A stretch of 64,000 nucleotides of DNA from Enoplolaimus lenunculus (Eukaryota > Nematoda > Enoplea > Enoplida > Thoracostomopsidae): assembly GCA_030248215.1 (NCBI GenBank), contig JASANG010001733.1, positions 62,001 to 126,000 on the forward strand, given 5' to 3'. The translations under genes and the position numbers were made by a program. The notes under the pieces are model-generated. The model saw only the letters and a program-made list of their open reading frames with translations. It ran no database searches and was not told the DNA's origin. Every line of letters begins with the position of its first letter. Position 1 is the first letter of the stretch. Positions 31,627 through 43,794 of this stretch are shown one piece after another.

Positions 31627-32022
31627 CTATAGTGACCCGAACAAGAGGGGTGGGGGACTGATATTTATTTGGCCTTACGGACTGTTACTTATTGTTAACC
31701 CACTCTCCGCCACCCTTCTTTACTGATATATATCCTGTACTGCAACTGTCAGTTGAATTAAAGGTTTATTTGTCTTGCGTCAATAGCTTGAGCGATCATT
31801 TAAGGTTATACATAGGAATGTACTTTCAAAATTTAAGTACGCCTTCCCAGAAGTCATTTATGCACTACAATAAGGAATAACTGAACTTCATGGACTATAA
31901 TTAGGATTTAGGGACTCTATTCGCTTACGGACTCTTATTACGGATACGGACTCCTATTGCTTGAGACTCAAATTGGGAACCCCCTCTTATTACCCTATAC
32001 CCTCTTATTCGCGTCACTGCAG
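31627..32022. mobile_element. Family S MITE, copy 3
   Basis: CTATAGTGACCCGAACAAGA after TA and CTTATTCGCGTCACTGCAG before TA. The interior lacks the TTATTCGG block seen in copies 1 and 2 but otherwise aligns (TATCCTGTACTGCAACTGTC, ACTCCTATTGCTTGAGACTC). Confidence 0.8.
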
Positions 32023-33939
32023 TATTACAACGCCCGGCCCAAGTCAAATCTTTCTAGGTACGCCACTGTTCAAGATTCTCTGGTTTTTGCGACCACATAA
32101 ATATCCCGTTGAACAACGTTTACTGATAACACTGTTACCCCACACCAATTATTAGTGGAAAAACTAACAGATAGCAATAAAAACTAAAATCGCAGCTTTG
32201 GGACGCACCGATATACGCGCAGTTGTAAAGCGAGACACGCGAACGTATTAAAATTTACTGATTTTACAGGAAGAAAGCTACAAAAACAGTAATTTAGCTT
32301 GCTTTTTACGTAAACTAATGTGTAAAGTTTTCCAGTTACTGCAACGAAATGGTTTCCCGGAAGATTTTAAAATTAATATATTGATTGTCACCAGGTGAGA
32401 CATCTTCACGGAATTTGCTACTGCAATTTAGACGTGGCGTCATAGAAATGTTGCAAAAAATCATATTTAGCTGAAAGGATTGCAAACAGATGGTAAAATG
32501 ACAGAAACAAAAACGGGTAGTGAGTGGTCAAAATAACGAACCCGAACAGGCAACAGATAACAAAGTAAAAAAGTTTAAAATATGTATTAATTTTTGACTA
32601 CAATTGATGCATGCAAATTTGCATCGGACTTTCTAAATTTTTAAGAAAAATAATGAACGAACCCAAAATATATATTTAAATTTTTGGATCGATTCCGTAA
32701 TTTGTAGTCCAAGGCAAACAAATGAGTCATCTCAAACCCACGCCAATTTTGCCGGAAACAAAATCAGATATCCCGCACATCTTTACTAAAATACGCATTT
32801 TATTATTGAGATTTTGCTGTTATTTGCTTGTTTTCGCTGAACCAGCGTCGCTTGTAACCTTCCAACAGCATTCACAGAGAATTTTTGTTACCGTTTCGCT
32901 GAAGCGAAACAAAAAATGGGAGGGTTAACGAGTTTCAGTAACTTTAAACCAGCAACACGGTGATCTAATATGCACACATTTAGTTTTTACTTCTCTATAT
33001 ATGTTTGAAGCTAATTGCTCTGAAATAAGTAAATCTTACCGTATGAAATTCGTGAATCTTAGCTTACACAGCCATTTTCATTGCAGTTCATACGCAGAGA
33101 CCGGTCGAGGGGCTCCGCTTGCCGCTAGACATTGTATAGTCCGATTTGAAAGTCACCATCTGACATTAATTGTTTTATTGAACAAAAAAAGTTGAATTTT
33201 CTATTAATTTTACTTTCAATAATTTGTGCAGTTTGTATTTTTTATAAATTATATTTTAAAATGGATTATTATTTAATCAGCTGATCCTTGGTGACGTCTA
33301 TGGTACATCGCTTCGTCTGTCTGAACAACCATGAACGACAGTAAACAATTCAAGCAATTTTTTGCGGCACTGACGTATTGTAATTTTAGTAAAATTTTGA
33401 ATTATCTATGAAAGCTTTAGTTCTTTTATCTTACTAAATGTAAAATATATTTGTGTTCAACTACGGATGTTTATTAATACCAGGGTTAAATAATAAAGTT
33501 CTGTACTAATTTTTGTTTGATTAAACAACGAACCAATGACATACTCTGATTAGAGATATAGCATTTATGGACTCTAATTAATTTTTTGGCTCACACTATT
33601 TACTGGCGCTAATTAGGAATATAGACTAGACTTCCACTGATTCGGACTCATACCATACACTTCTTGTATTACGTCTACTCTTATTTGGGTCAGCACATTA
33701 CCGTTTACGAACGATAACCGGCTAATCCTATGCCAAAAACTATTTATCGTTAGTGTTATTTTGAACTCTAAAAACGAGTAAGGTTTTCGAACTTCTGTGC
33801 AAAGGAACTACTTATAAAACTTTTGAGTTTAAAAATTACTAATTCTAACAATTGCATAAAACAAATGTGCGGCAGAAACTGGTGCAAATTTTGTCGAAAT
33901 TGATCACTAAATAGATATTCGACGAGTAAATATGATTTC

Positions 33940-34128
33940 GACCTACGTATAGAACAACACCGGAGCAGTAGTATAGGCATATTCCTGAGCCTAAGTCTAA
34001 GCCTAAGCCTCAGCCCAAGCCTAAGTCTAATAAGCCAAAGCCTAAGCAAAAAAAGTTAGTCCAAAGCTTAAACTGATTCTATTGCAGCCCCGCCGGAAAA
34101 TGCTCCGGCCCTGTTCTATACATGGGCC
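33940..34128. mobile_element. Family T MITE, copy 8
   Basis: Ends ACGTATAGAACAACACCGG and CCGGCCCTGTTCTATACATGGGCC. Flanks ATGATTTC (33932-33939) and ATGATTTG (34129-34136) match at 7 of 8. The core has GAGCCTAAGTCTAAGCCTAAGCC. Confidence 0.8.
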
Positions 34129-34686
34129 ATGATTTGTAATAAACGTTTAGAAAATTCTGTCCTCGGTGGTCGTTAAATAATTGCATTTTGTTGTCAGATT
34201 TGATACAAAAGGTCTTCAATTAGCAAAAAATTATTATACCAGTGCGATTATTTTCAAAATATATATTCATTGTAAAGTTTTGGCAAATTCGACCCTTCGT
34301 TAGTATTTTTTTCTTAAGATCTGAAGAAATACTGCATTACTTCTGTAATAAACCCAAGGACGTTTCGACAGTAATGTTGTTGAGGTGAGCTGAAGAGCAA
34401 TAGTGTAAGGTTGCTTGTATATTTGTTGAATGTACGCCTTTTACACAACATAGACTCGCTTCAAAATGAATGTACATTTCAACTAACAGTTCCGGTTTCA
34501 AGTTTATAAACAAAATTGCTTATACTTAGCATGCTTTAATATGCGTTCGGAAATGTATAAGCTTTAATATTAAAGCTACGTTTAACAAACAAATAAACAG
34601 TCAATGATTCCGGTAAAGTTCGAGAACCCGTTTACTAATTATCAGTTGATTTTTAGCGATGTGGTACTGTCGCCATAAAGTGAATT

Positions 34687-34882
34687 GGCCCATGTTACTT
34701 TAAGGAGCGTCCCGGTTTCTGGTGGATCCATATAAGTGTACGTTTAGATTCTAGATTACATTTTTTGTTTAGGCTTAAGCTTAGGCTTAGGCTTAGTCTT
34801 AAGAATACGCTTTTGCAACGCTTGGGTTTAGGCTTAGGAAACGCTTAATCTACTGTTACGCCCCTTGCTGCAACATTGGCCA
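34687..34882. mobile_element. Family T MITE, copy 9
   Basis: Ends GGCCCATGTTACTTTAAGGAGCG and CGCCCCTTGCTGCAACATTGGCC. Flanks AGTGAATT (34679-34686) and TGTGAATT (34883-34890) match at 7 of 8. The core has GGCTTAAGCTTAGGCTTAGGC. Confidence 0.8.
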
Positions 34883-35074
34883 TGTGAATTATGCGCTGTT
34901 TACAACAATTTTGTCATCGGTGCTACAAAATATGGAACAGACCGCGAATATAGCTTGATCATTTTCAAAATGACCACGTGATAGCTCTAACAGCGCATTT
35001 TACATGCTCCTGTTTTTGTTAAAGCGTTATCGAGACGTTGCAGAACGAATGACAGTATGTCTGAAAAACGTACT

Positions 35075-35283
35075 ACACTGCATAAAATGGTGAGTCAAAT
35101 TGACTCTCTCCGAAATAGGCTCTACTGGACTACACAAACTGAATCAAATTTGACTCCGACAGAGTCAAATTTCACTCAATAAGTTGCGCGCTTGACTCTG
35201 GCGGAGTCGAAGTTGACTCAGATTGCGTAGTCCCGCAGAGCCTATTTCGGATGGAGTCAATTTGACTCACCATTTTTTGCAGG
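35075..35283. mobile_element. Family Z MITE, complete copy, dense in TTGACTC/GAGTCAA
   Basis: Inverted ends of about 45 bp: CTGCATAAAATGGTGAGTCA at the left and TGACTCACCATTTTTTGCAG at the right. Both continue into TCCGAAATAGGCTCT. About ten copies of TTGACTC or GAGTCAA lie in 209 bp. No coding. A half copy is at 15237-15345. Confidence 0.8.
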
Positions 35284-36457
35284 GTAGATTTCCTACTACT
35301 TCCGCAATTTCCTGAGAACCACAGACGAAAATATTTGGACACCCACCACATACCGAAAATTCTCTGGAACCACCGGGTTGCCAAGTTTATGAGTATAGCT
35401 CTCCTTAACGATCGGCATATTACTGCTTCTGGTGGACTTCGAGTATTTATCTGATTTTACTTGTATTGATTTAAAAAACAAGTATAAACACTAATTTTTG
35501 GCAACACTGCGGAAAATTGTTTAAAAAATTCAGTATTTGGTTATCATTTTAAATGCGGATGTCCCACTGTCAGCTTCAGTTTACCACGGACAGTAGGAAA
35601 CAGTAATGTATTGTACGCATTGAAATCAACCCAAAATATTCTGTCACGTATCAAAACTTTTGATTTTTGTTGGGGTATTTTTCACATCCGGCGGCACCCT
35701 AAAAGACACCAATAGACCTTATTGTGACGTAAACCAATACAAGACGATATAACCCCAGTAAGTACACTGTAAAAGACGACGAGATTGTTTTCTGAACACA
35801 GAAGAAAAATAAGGGTAACGTGCGTCGCCGATAAAGCAATTTGACCCGGGTACACCCTTGGCTAAAAAATAAACGTTCTACTTGTAAGCCGCGTACCGGA
35901 TACAAAATCTTTACTCATTTGAGTCTCCGGATACAATTAATAGGCAAAATTGGCAAACCATGCGACAATTGTCATACGATACTTTTATTAACTCCCTCAA
36001 ATAGCTAAAATGTTTAATAAAATGCTTAAATACATATACCATACTCAATGGCGTCCTCACGGGGAAATTGGGAACCGTGCCCCCTAAATAGACTCAGCCT
36101 AAAAGTAAACAATCGTAAATTGCAATTGTATTGTCACCCCAAAATTGTTCGGTGCTGCCCCTAAATATAATTTCCTGTGGACGGCTCTGATCATAACATA
36201 CTACTCGATAAATGTCGGTCGGAAACAGTTTCCACTGAATGAAATTCTCACTATAATGTGCGTGGGTGCTCCAAACTAGTACCGATTACACTAGGTATAT
36301 TTCTCGACATTTTTTACTTGCCAACACTCATTTTAACAACTCGGTTGCCGGATTATTTTCAAACGACGGTTGATCTGCTTTATATTTTCAAGATACATCT
36401 GATAAAAACGTCTTATTCTTCCTTCAACTGCATAGCAATTGCAGTGTTTACGAAATA

Positions 36458-38475
36458 ATGCCGAAATCAAATTTAATTGTGAAAAATTTACTATCGTTTA
36501 TTATTGTACTGCAATGGAATTCGATCGCTGGCGCTCAACAGTGTAACACATTTGGAAATCCGCAACCATTTGGTTAGTGTATATTTTTTAAAATCTGTTA
36601 TTTGTAGACATTGAAGAACCAAATAAACCTTTTGGTATTTTATATTGTTTCGAATTTTGTGCAAACGTTCACCAACTTTGAACAAACAAAAAAGATTCGT
36701 GGAAAAGAAACAATAACAAATGAGTCAAGGAATAAAATAATATAGAGTTCAAAATGAAAATGTAAGCCTGTGTTAATTATATAAGAATTTTCAGATTAGA
36801 CGACAAGTGGACTTGGGGACTTAGGGTTGCTCTATACTTTACTGTGCCAGGTGACGCAACGCGCCGCCAGACGCGACCAGGCGCCGCCACACACCGCTAT
36901 GCATTGGCGTCCGCCAGACGCCGCCACACGCCGCTATGCATTGCTAACAAAAATATCGGTCAAATTTATTTAATGGCGTGCGGTTATTTTCATTAAAAAA
37001 TTTCATTTTGCCGCGCATCGGAGCGAAGCAGCGTCCGGCGACGTCCGGCGGCACTCGACAGCGCCCGTTGGCGTGCGGCGGGTGTGGCGCAACCTTTCGA
37101 CTCTGCCAAAAAGCTTAGATAGGCTTTATAGGCAGGCCTCTATTGTTAACAACGTGGAGCAAGCGAAAAATATAACTGTTAACTTTGCCATTTGGAAAAA
37201 ATCGAAGCTGTCTCGAAAACTAAGAGACTTTTTCAAAAACCTTAGCAGTTTAAGCGTTTTTTTAATTTCTAAAATGAAAACATTCGACAGTACCTAAAGC
37301 TAAATAAGTAACATATATGTTGTGTTTAGGATGTTTTAACTAAACGGTATCATGACTATATGATTTTGTTTTCGAAACTAAAGTCAGTGAAAATGAATGG
37401 AAATCTATTTATATCATTTTGTATTTCAAGGTGCACAGCAATTCGAACGAATCCTACGTTTCATAGCATACTAAACACTTAATAGAATTAAGTTTCCGCT
37501 TTTAATTGCTAGCAAACCTATATTTAAGGCGGATATTGTCCTAACGGATTTGTTCAGTACATCAGACCGGTTTCGTACTTTGGTCGATACTACGCGCAGG
37601 GTTGCAGCGGACGTGGACAAGGCACATGTCCAACCAATCAAGGATTTCGATGTCTGAGATCCACCCAAGGGCAATCGTTATGCTGTGGATCGCCTGGCGT
37701 TTGTCCTGGGGGTGGTCAAGTTCAAACTGACCCAAACGGTTGCATCGTTCCATGTGCTGGCAGCATAGATCGAAGCTCGTGTTCTTCGGGATATACATGT
37801 ACCCAGACAACCGGATCTAGGAGCCCGAGGGGACAATATTTTTGCTGCGGCAACGGAGGTGGCGGGGGATCCGGTCAGCGACTGACTTGTCCCAACGGAC
37901 AACAAGCAGCCACTGATGAACAGTGTGGCACGAACAACGGTTACTGTACGCAAGGTACGTGCACGTTTATACCAACTGCAACAAACCTTGCGTACAATCG
38001 TCGGTTCGCGTGTTGTGGAAGTGACGGCGGTGGGGGACGAGGGAATCCAGGGGCATGTCCAAATCGTGGGGATACCTTAGAAAGTCGACAATCGTGTATT
38101 GACAATTTAGATTGCAGCGATGGATTTTCCTGTGTTCGAACGTCAAACGGAGTTGCAGGATGTTGTGGCTCTTCTGGGGGTGGTACAACTGGGGGAGATA
38201 ATCCGTGTGGGGGTAACAGGCTGCCTCAGTATAACGGAGGAAGAGCGAGAACTTGCACAGCGAACAATTGTGGACAAGGATACGAGTGTATTGACGCAGT
38301 TAATGGGCAAGGAGGTCGAGTATGCTGTCAAGGGCCTCGATGCCCTAGTGGCGTAACCGTTGGCGGAGGACCAGATGGCGGAGTTGTGGAATGTACGCCA
38401 GGTAGAAATACGTGCCCGCGTGGCCGGTGTGTTGAGTCAAGAAATCTGCCAAACCGATTTGTTTGTTGTCAGTAG
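36458..38475 (+). CDS. Secreted lustrin-type Cys-rich protein, two exons, 353 aa
   Basis: Exon 1 (36458-36572) encodes a signal peptide (MPKSNLIVKN then LLSFIIVLQ, likely cut near IAGA) and QQCNTFGNPQPF. Phase-1 GTTAGT donor; exon 2 is 37529-38475. The mature protein is a series of about five Cys-rich modules, each ending in a CCG or CCQ motif with Gly-rich spacers, of the lustrin Cys-rich type common in nematode secreted proteins. Typical text: GTCPTNQGFRCL, SCSSGYTCTQTTGS, CGTNNGYCTQGTCTFIP, NLDCSDGFSCVRTSNGV, RFVCCQ. Such proteins are thought to be matrix or cuticle components, some with protease-inhibitor-like folds. Exon 2 has no in-frame ATG. AATAAA lies at 38566-38571. It is convergent with a paralogue at 41616-43749. 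Confidence 0.87.
36826..37093. mobile_element. Family W MITE in the intron of the plus-strand lustrin-type gene
   Basis: Ends TTAGGGTTGCTCTATACTTT and GGTGTGGCGCAACCTTTCG are inverted. Both flanks of the element carry repeated CGCCGCCAGACGC/GCGTCCGGCGGC units, GC-rich against an AT-rich middle. A relative at 25246-25418 shares the GCGCAACC end. Confidence 0.7.
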
Positions 38476-38565
38476 ATGCATAAATTTTAGAAAAGTTAGA
38501 ATCGAAAAGACGAAGTCTAAGTCATAAATAAGCATTTGAAATCAGTTTCCTGTTCAGCATAATGA

Positions 38566-38571
38566 AATAAA
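38566..38571 (+). terminator. Poly(A) signal of the plus-strand lustrin-type gene
   Basis: AATAAA, 91 bp after the stop codon, in the context GAAATAAAATTG. Confidence 0.55.
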
Positions 38572-38794
38572 ATTGTGTTGAACTGACTTTGTTATACAGT
38601 TTTCCACCAAGCAATTGGTTCATTAACAGTCGAATAATTTGAGTTATTCCTTGGAAACAATTAGTCGGTCTTGACAGTCTCATAATATGCTTATAAGTCT
38701 AATAAGCTGTTTGAAAACTATAACTCGCTTGATAAAGTATATAAAAAGTTTAAATTTATTGACCTCAACAGAGATAGAGTTCATCTACTATATC

Positions 38795-39060
38795 GACTCG
38801 AATACGGGGGGGTAATAAAAAGGGAATCCCCATTTGGAGTCCCAGTCAATAGGAGTCCGTATCATTAGTAAAAATCCGTAAGCGGATAGAGTCTCTAAAC
38901 CGTAATTGGCCTCCGTAAATGACAGTTATCCCTAATTGTGGTGCATCAATGACTCCAGGACGCAGGACCAAATAAAGTTGACTTCAAAGCTTTAAAGCGT
39001 ATAATTTAACAGATAGGTGCACTGACTGAATATATATCAGTCGTGGCTATTGTTTTAAAG
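38795..39060. mobile_element. Family S MITE, diverged, reverse orientation
   Basis: GACTCGAATACGGGGGGGTA begins the element. The reversed body motifs AGGAGTCCGTATC, AAGCGGATAGAGTC, CATCAATGACTCCAGG and CTGAATATATATCAGTCG follow. The far end is not clear. Confidence 0.6.
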
Positions 39061-39279
39061 TGTTTTGGTTTTCGATCATAACGAATCAGAAAAATTAAAA
39101 AACGATCATTCCAATTCAAACGTGAAGCTTCTATCAAAATCACAAAAAAATATATAAACTGCTAAAAACCTAAATTTCCAGACATTGATACTATCGCAAT
39201 TTATTGATACTGAATGGTTATAGTAATTTTTTGTTTGGAAGCCAATCATAGCAGATACATCCCTTGGCTTACAAATCAC

Positions 39280-39485
39280 GGCCCATGTGAAGATCCGGGG
39301 CGGAACGTTTTTCTGTGGGACTACAATAGAATAAGCTTAAGCTTCATAAAAGTACTATTTCTTGCTTTGCTTACGCATAGGCTTCGGCTTAGGCTTAGGA
39401 ATGTGCTCATTCTTGCGCTTAGGCTTAGGCTTAGGCTTAAGAATATGCTTATAATACTGTTCCGCCGCTGTTATTTACATTGGTC
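39280..39485. mobile_element. Family T MITE, copy 10
   Basis: Ends GGCCCATGTGAAGATCCGGG and CGCTGTTATTTACATTGGTC. Flanks CAAATCAC (39272-39279) and CAAATCGC (39486-39493) match at 7 of 8. Core GGCTTCGGCTTAGGCTTAGG and GCTTAGGCTTAGGCTTAGGC. Confidence 0.85.
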
Positions 39486-39493
39486 CAAATCGC

Positions 39494-41615
39494 CATCATT
39501 GCAAGGCAAATAGCTGTTTGTTAATTTAGTTTATTTGGTACACTGAATTAGATATACCAATAAATCAAATTAAGCATCAGCGTGTATTTCAACAGTCTTG
39601 ATCGTCGGGGTCTGGTCTTAAGATATGTAGATCTTCTGTAATTTTTGCAATGCGTTGTTCAATGCGCAGTAAAATGTATTTTAGTATTAAGTGGAACTAA
39701 AAATAAATTCGAAACCGAACAATTGTGGACCACCGATAATTTTTCTGTTTGGAATCTGTAAAGGTTTTCAGCGAAACTCAGTTTTACGGTATATGTTTTG
39801 TTCGATCAAACCATCAAATGTCACACGCTGAATTGAAATATCCAACGTATATATACTTTGCCAACAGTAATTTTTTCTAAACTTTAAAATAAAGGACCAT
39901 ATTCTCAACGATGAATATGCGTTTCCGATTAGTAGAAAGTGTTTCAGACAGACGAATTGTAACATCTGCCGATTTCAAAGTTTTTACGGAAATAATCTGT
40001 TTGATTTGCCTAAAAATGTTTCACATTTGTAACTTTATTGTGCACTGGTTCTTTAGTAACAACGTGTACCAAAAACTGGTGGTAGGTGCCTAGTCGGAAT
40101 GCTCTGTAATGATTTCAGTTGCATATACGCCGGTAGCATTTAATACGTTTTGTTTCTGACTCGAAACCTTCTGCAGTTCTTGTTTATGCTGGCTCATGGA
40201 TAGCCAAAATGATGGAACCAACTCGCAATCAGTAACTAACCAGTTTTCTCAATTGGTTTTTTAATTTTCTAGTCGTGATTTTTCAACGCAGAGAGATACG
40301 TATTCAAATGTAAAAAATAAAGTTGATTTTCGAAGAATCACGAGCGAAGCGAGCGGAAACTTTGACATTGACCAGTCATTCTTTTATTGTTTTACAACCA
40401 TTATTAATATTAGTCACCAGACGTCCAGAGGATACGACAATTCAAAACGAAATGGTTTAAATTTTATACTGATGCGCATTTTTATTTTTACTTTCTTAAC
40501 AAATCTTAAGTATACCTAAACTTAGCCAATTTACTTAAAATCAAATTTATCTGCAAGTTGTGAATAGTGATAGCTAAGAAACCACGAAATATTCAAGCTA
40601 AAGTTTGCCCCACTACCCAAAACTGCAGGTTAGTGCAACGTGGAAATTGATAAAATTTCTGTGCCCCGAAGACCGGTATGTAGCAGTGCCAGGACCACCG
40701 CTGGGGTACGAGAAGCCTCACTACCCGGCAAACGACGTTCCCCAGACGACATTAGTAACTGATTAAAATAAGGACAAAAACTAGCCAAAATGATATAAAA
40801 TACTATTTAACGGCCGTGACAAGACCCAAGGTAAGTTGTCTTTGCGGACACAGCCCCAATAACATGGATTTATGTTCGTAACGCTTTCTAGCAACGCATA
40901 AGCCACTATGTGGAGCCAGGGACTACCTTAAGGTGCGGTTTTAAGGTTTGCTTTTAGTTTGTGATTTAGTTTTTAGTTTGAAATAAGGTTTGAGAGTGGC
41001 ACTGCCACCTACAGGGGCAGAGTACGGTGCTTCAGGACAAAGTTAACGAAGAGCAATTTTAAAATGCACTACTGGTTAACGTTAAATTTTGTGACACATG
41101 TTACGATAGGATCAATAAAAAAATCTGTGATGAAATAAAGGTAAACGACTGGTAAATTTTGAAAATGACGAATCCTTGATGAATGTCCTTTGCTTCGATT
41201 TATTGCCATATTGTGTTTGTTGCATGAACCAAACCAGATTTGGCATATAAGGTTACTAAAACTGCTTTCTGTGCAATTTCTTAAGTTTGTTTATCTTAAT
41301 ATTACAAAATGTCTACCAATGTAAAAAAGTTATATAATAAAAAAATTAACGTATCTCAAGAAGGACGCCAAATGTTCGACCGCAAACGAAGCTGCAAATA
41401 AATTAAAGTTGGAGTTTGAAGTATTTGAAGTTTTATCAGATTTGAAACCAGGGGGCGTATGCATTCTTGAGACTTACCGAATGATTGAAATAGAAATGTT
41501 CAGAACTCAATAAAATGACAAACTGCAGAAAAATAGCTTACGGTACTGGCTTGCCTATTCACTTCTGCTTAATTACCTGCAAACTATATGGTATTAAAGA
41601 CAAACTTATACGCTG
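39494..41615. other. Intergenic region between the convergent lustrin-type genes
   Basis: No credible gene. 40660-40740 and 40990-41060 are locally GC-richer (GTGCCAGGACCACCGCTGGG, CACTGCCACCTACAGGGGC) without a recognised family. The palindrome CACGAGCGAAGCGAGCGG is near 40340, and a related CTCGCTCACTTCGCTCACGAG is near 31588. Otherwise AT-rich and featureless to me. Confidence 0.35.
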
Positions 41616-43749
41616 CTAAAAATCACAACAAACAAAGCGTCCAGGAATATTGCGTGACTCCAAGCACCTGCCTCGCGAACACGACCCAAACCCGCGTCCG
41701 CACTCTTGAACATTCCCATTCGGTCCGCCACCAACCGTGACTCCACTCGGACATCGCGGGCCTTGGCAACAAATCCGCCCTCCTTGGCGTTTTTCCGCCG
41801 CGACACATTCGTAGCCTTGCGAACAGCCCCCGTTAAACGAACACGTCCTGGGTTGCCCTCTAAAATACTGAGGCAACCTCGACCCGCCACACGGGTTATC
41901 TGAAGACCCTCCGTCATCGTCAGAGCAACATCCAAAGACTCCAGTATCAGTTCGCGAACAAAGGTCTCCAAAAGCACAATCGCTATCACGTCTACATTCA
42001 CCACGAGATGTGTCCAGGCGACTACGGAGACCAGGGCAGTTGCCAAACTGAATCGCCTCCCGGCAACACCCTCCGATACTGTTAGAAGTCGCAACGCATT
42101 CATAATCTGACCGGGAGCAAGCATTTCTCACCCCAACGTTACAAGCGAACCGGTTCAGCGGTTGCGTTCCATCAGGGCAAGTCCCAGGTTGCAGCGATGA
42201 TGAGCCTGTTCCACAACAACCACGGACACCATTTGTCGTACGAACACACTGGTAGCCATCACCGCAATCTAAATTATCGATGCAGGCTTCAGAGTTTTCA
42301 AGTCGGTCTCTCGCCGACGGACAGGATCCAGGCCGGTCGCCACCCTGATTACCTGCCCCACAGCATCCGCGGACCCCGTTAGCGGTCACTTGGCATGTTG
42401 ACCCAAATCGACAATTTTGGTCAGACCGACAAGCAGAGCCCGAATCGGGTTGCTGTCCGTTAGGACAAGTACTAGGAAACGTAGCGGTCGAAGAACCACA
42501 GCATGCAAATCTGCTTGTAAATGGCAAATTTGTGGCCAGAGGTAAAAACGTACACGTACCCTGTGAACAAAACCCGTTGTTAGCGCCGCACGTTTCGCGG
42601 GTAAGCGCTGTCCGTCCGTCAGGGCACGTAGCCGTCCCTCCGCCGATTTGACCCCCACCTGAGCAACAAAAATATTGCCCTTGAGGTACAGGATTGAATC
42701 GCCCCACAGCAGGCGATGTCTGCGTACAGATGTACCCTGAAGAGCATGATCTTCTGTCAAACGTACCCGCACACGGAACTGTACACCCGTTTGGATCTGT
42801 TTGGACCTGACCGCCGTTAGGACACTGCCCTTCCGAACCGCAACAAAGCGATTGGAACCATGTTGACATCAAACATTGGAAACCTTGGTTGGTTGGACAC
42901 GTCCCTTGATTGAAACTTGCACATCCTTGCCCGTAGTATCGCCCACCGTATGAAACTGGACGAATGTATTTTACAGTGCCCTGCGGGCAGTAGCCACCTA
43001 AAATTGCAGATATCCTGTATGATCTTTGCTACTTTTAGGGGTGATACGTTTTTTCGCGGATTACAATAGAATAGCTTAGCTTTTAGACTACTTATTTGTT
43101 TAAGAATAGCCTTAAGATTAGAGTTATGCTTAGGCTAGTCTTACGTATCTAATCTAAAAATAACATTAGTTCAAGATCGAGAATTTTCTGTCACAATAGT
43201 AGGTATAAATACAATCAGGGCTCAACGGGTCAAATTTACCAATGACCCTAACAACTAATTCTATTTATTAAGTTTGTTCAAATACGAATTAAATTTTGAG
43301 ATAGGGCCTTGAAATTTTAAACTTATTTTCAAATACACAAAATACACAAAATTCAATAATAGGATACACAGGTTCGAAAATGTTAACGGTTCCAGGCTCG
43401 TACTCAGTTCATCTTGCTAGGAGGGGCTGAAAATCCTAGGAAAGACCGTAGCTTTTAAATTTAATCTTTGGTTTAGCTGTATATGAATTGGCTAAACTCT
43501 ATAAAACGTTGTCCACCTTTACATTATCATTAATGAGCGACTTTTCAAAAGCTAATACGAAATCGCACCGAAAGGCTGTTGTCTTCTTGATCCAAATCGG
43601 TTGCAAAAACTGCCAAATTGTCGTTTTTCACGTGTCACAGTTTCGGTTTCGTTTGTCGTCAAGCCGCTGTAAACTATATTTTGTAATGAAAACATTACAA
43701 GCAGTAACTGAACAATATTTGGATAGTAAGTTCGGTTATTGATTAGCAT
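41616..43749 (-). CDS. Secreted lustrin-type Cys-rich protein, two exons, 520 aa, with a dibasic site after the signal peptide
   Basis: Exon 1 (43749-43569) encodes a signal peptide (core IVQLLLVMFSLQNIVYS), then TNETETVTREKRQFGSF: REKR is a furin-type cleavage site, so a short propeptide is likely. Phase-1 donor, then exon 2 (42997-41616). The mature part opens GGYCPQGTVKYIRPVSY, nearly the same as the plus-strand paralogue (GGYCPNGFVQYIRPVSY), and ends SRNIPGRFVCCDF. It has about eight Cys-rich modules against five in the paralogue; the extra ones lie in the middle (CPNGQQPDSGSACRSDQNC, CSRSDYECVATSNSIGGCC, CRRDSDCAFGDLC). The single intron is in the same place and phase as in the paralogue. 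Probably a cuticle or matrix protein; the role is inferred from family only. Confidence 0.9.
43013..43150. mobile_element. Degenerate family T element in the intron of the minus-strand lustrin-type gene
   Basis: GATCTTTGCTACTTTTAGGG, ACGTTTTTTCGCGGATTACA and ATAGAATAGCTTAGCTTTTAG align with the left half of family T; only a few TTAGG copies remain (GCTTAGGCTAGTC). It starts 15 bp from the exon acceptor. Confidence 0.6.
43390..43470. repeat. Family Q fragment
   Basis: GGCTCGTACTCAGTTCATCTTGCTAGGAGGGGCTGAAAATCCTAGG resembles the left part of family Q. The right end is missing. Confidence 0.35.
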
Positions 43750-43794
43750 AATTCGAGATATCGCTAAAAATATTCTATTATATCCAAGCTAAGC

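Larger units (their letters stand above)
30279..36457. other. Intergenic region between the divergent fibulin and lustrin-type genes
   Basis: About 6 kb with no credible gene. Besides the elements listed separately, 33541-33700 is a decayed family S fragment (GGACTCTAATT, CTCTTATTTGGGTCAGCACA). About 36035-36190 has ends GGCGTCCTCACGGGGAAAT and AATTTCCTGTGGACGGCTC, suggesting another small inverted-end element. The rest is AT-rich with nothing recognised. Promoters of the two flanking genes should lie at its edges. Confidence 0.4.

Noticed and set aside
33768-34049. RLRLGLRLRLRLR-type peptide on the minus strand
   Set aside because: Direct translation of the TTAGGC-like array in a family T element; the same false peptide appears at 39214-39513 and 45958-46161.
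41606-42124. 172-codon minus-strand frame inside the lustrin-type gene
   Set aside because: Shadow of the Cys-rich frame in another phase; it lacks the Cys modules and a signal peptide.
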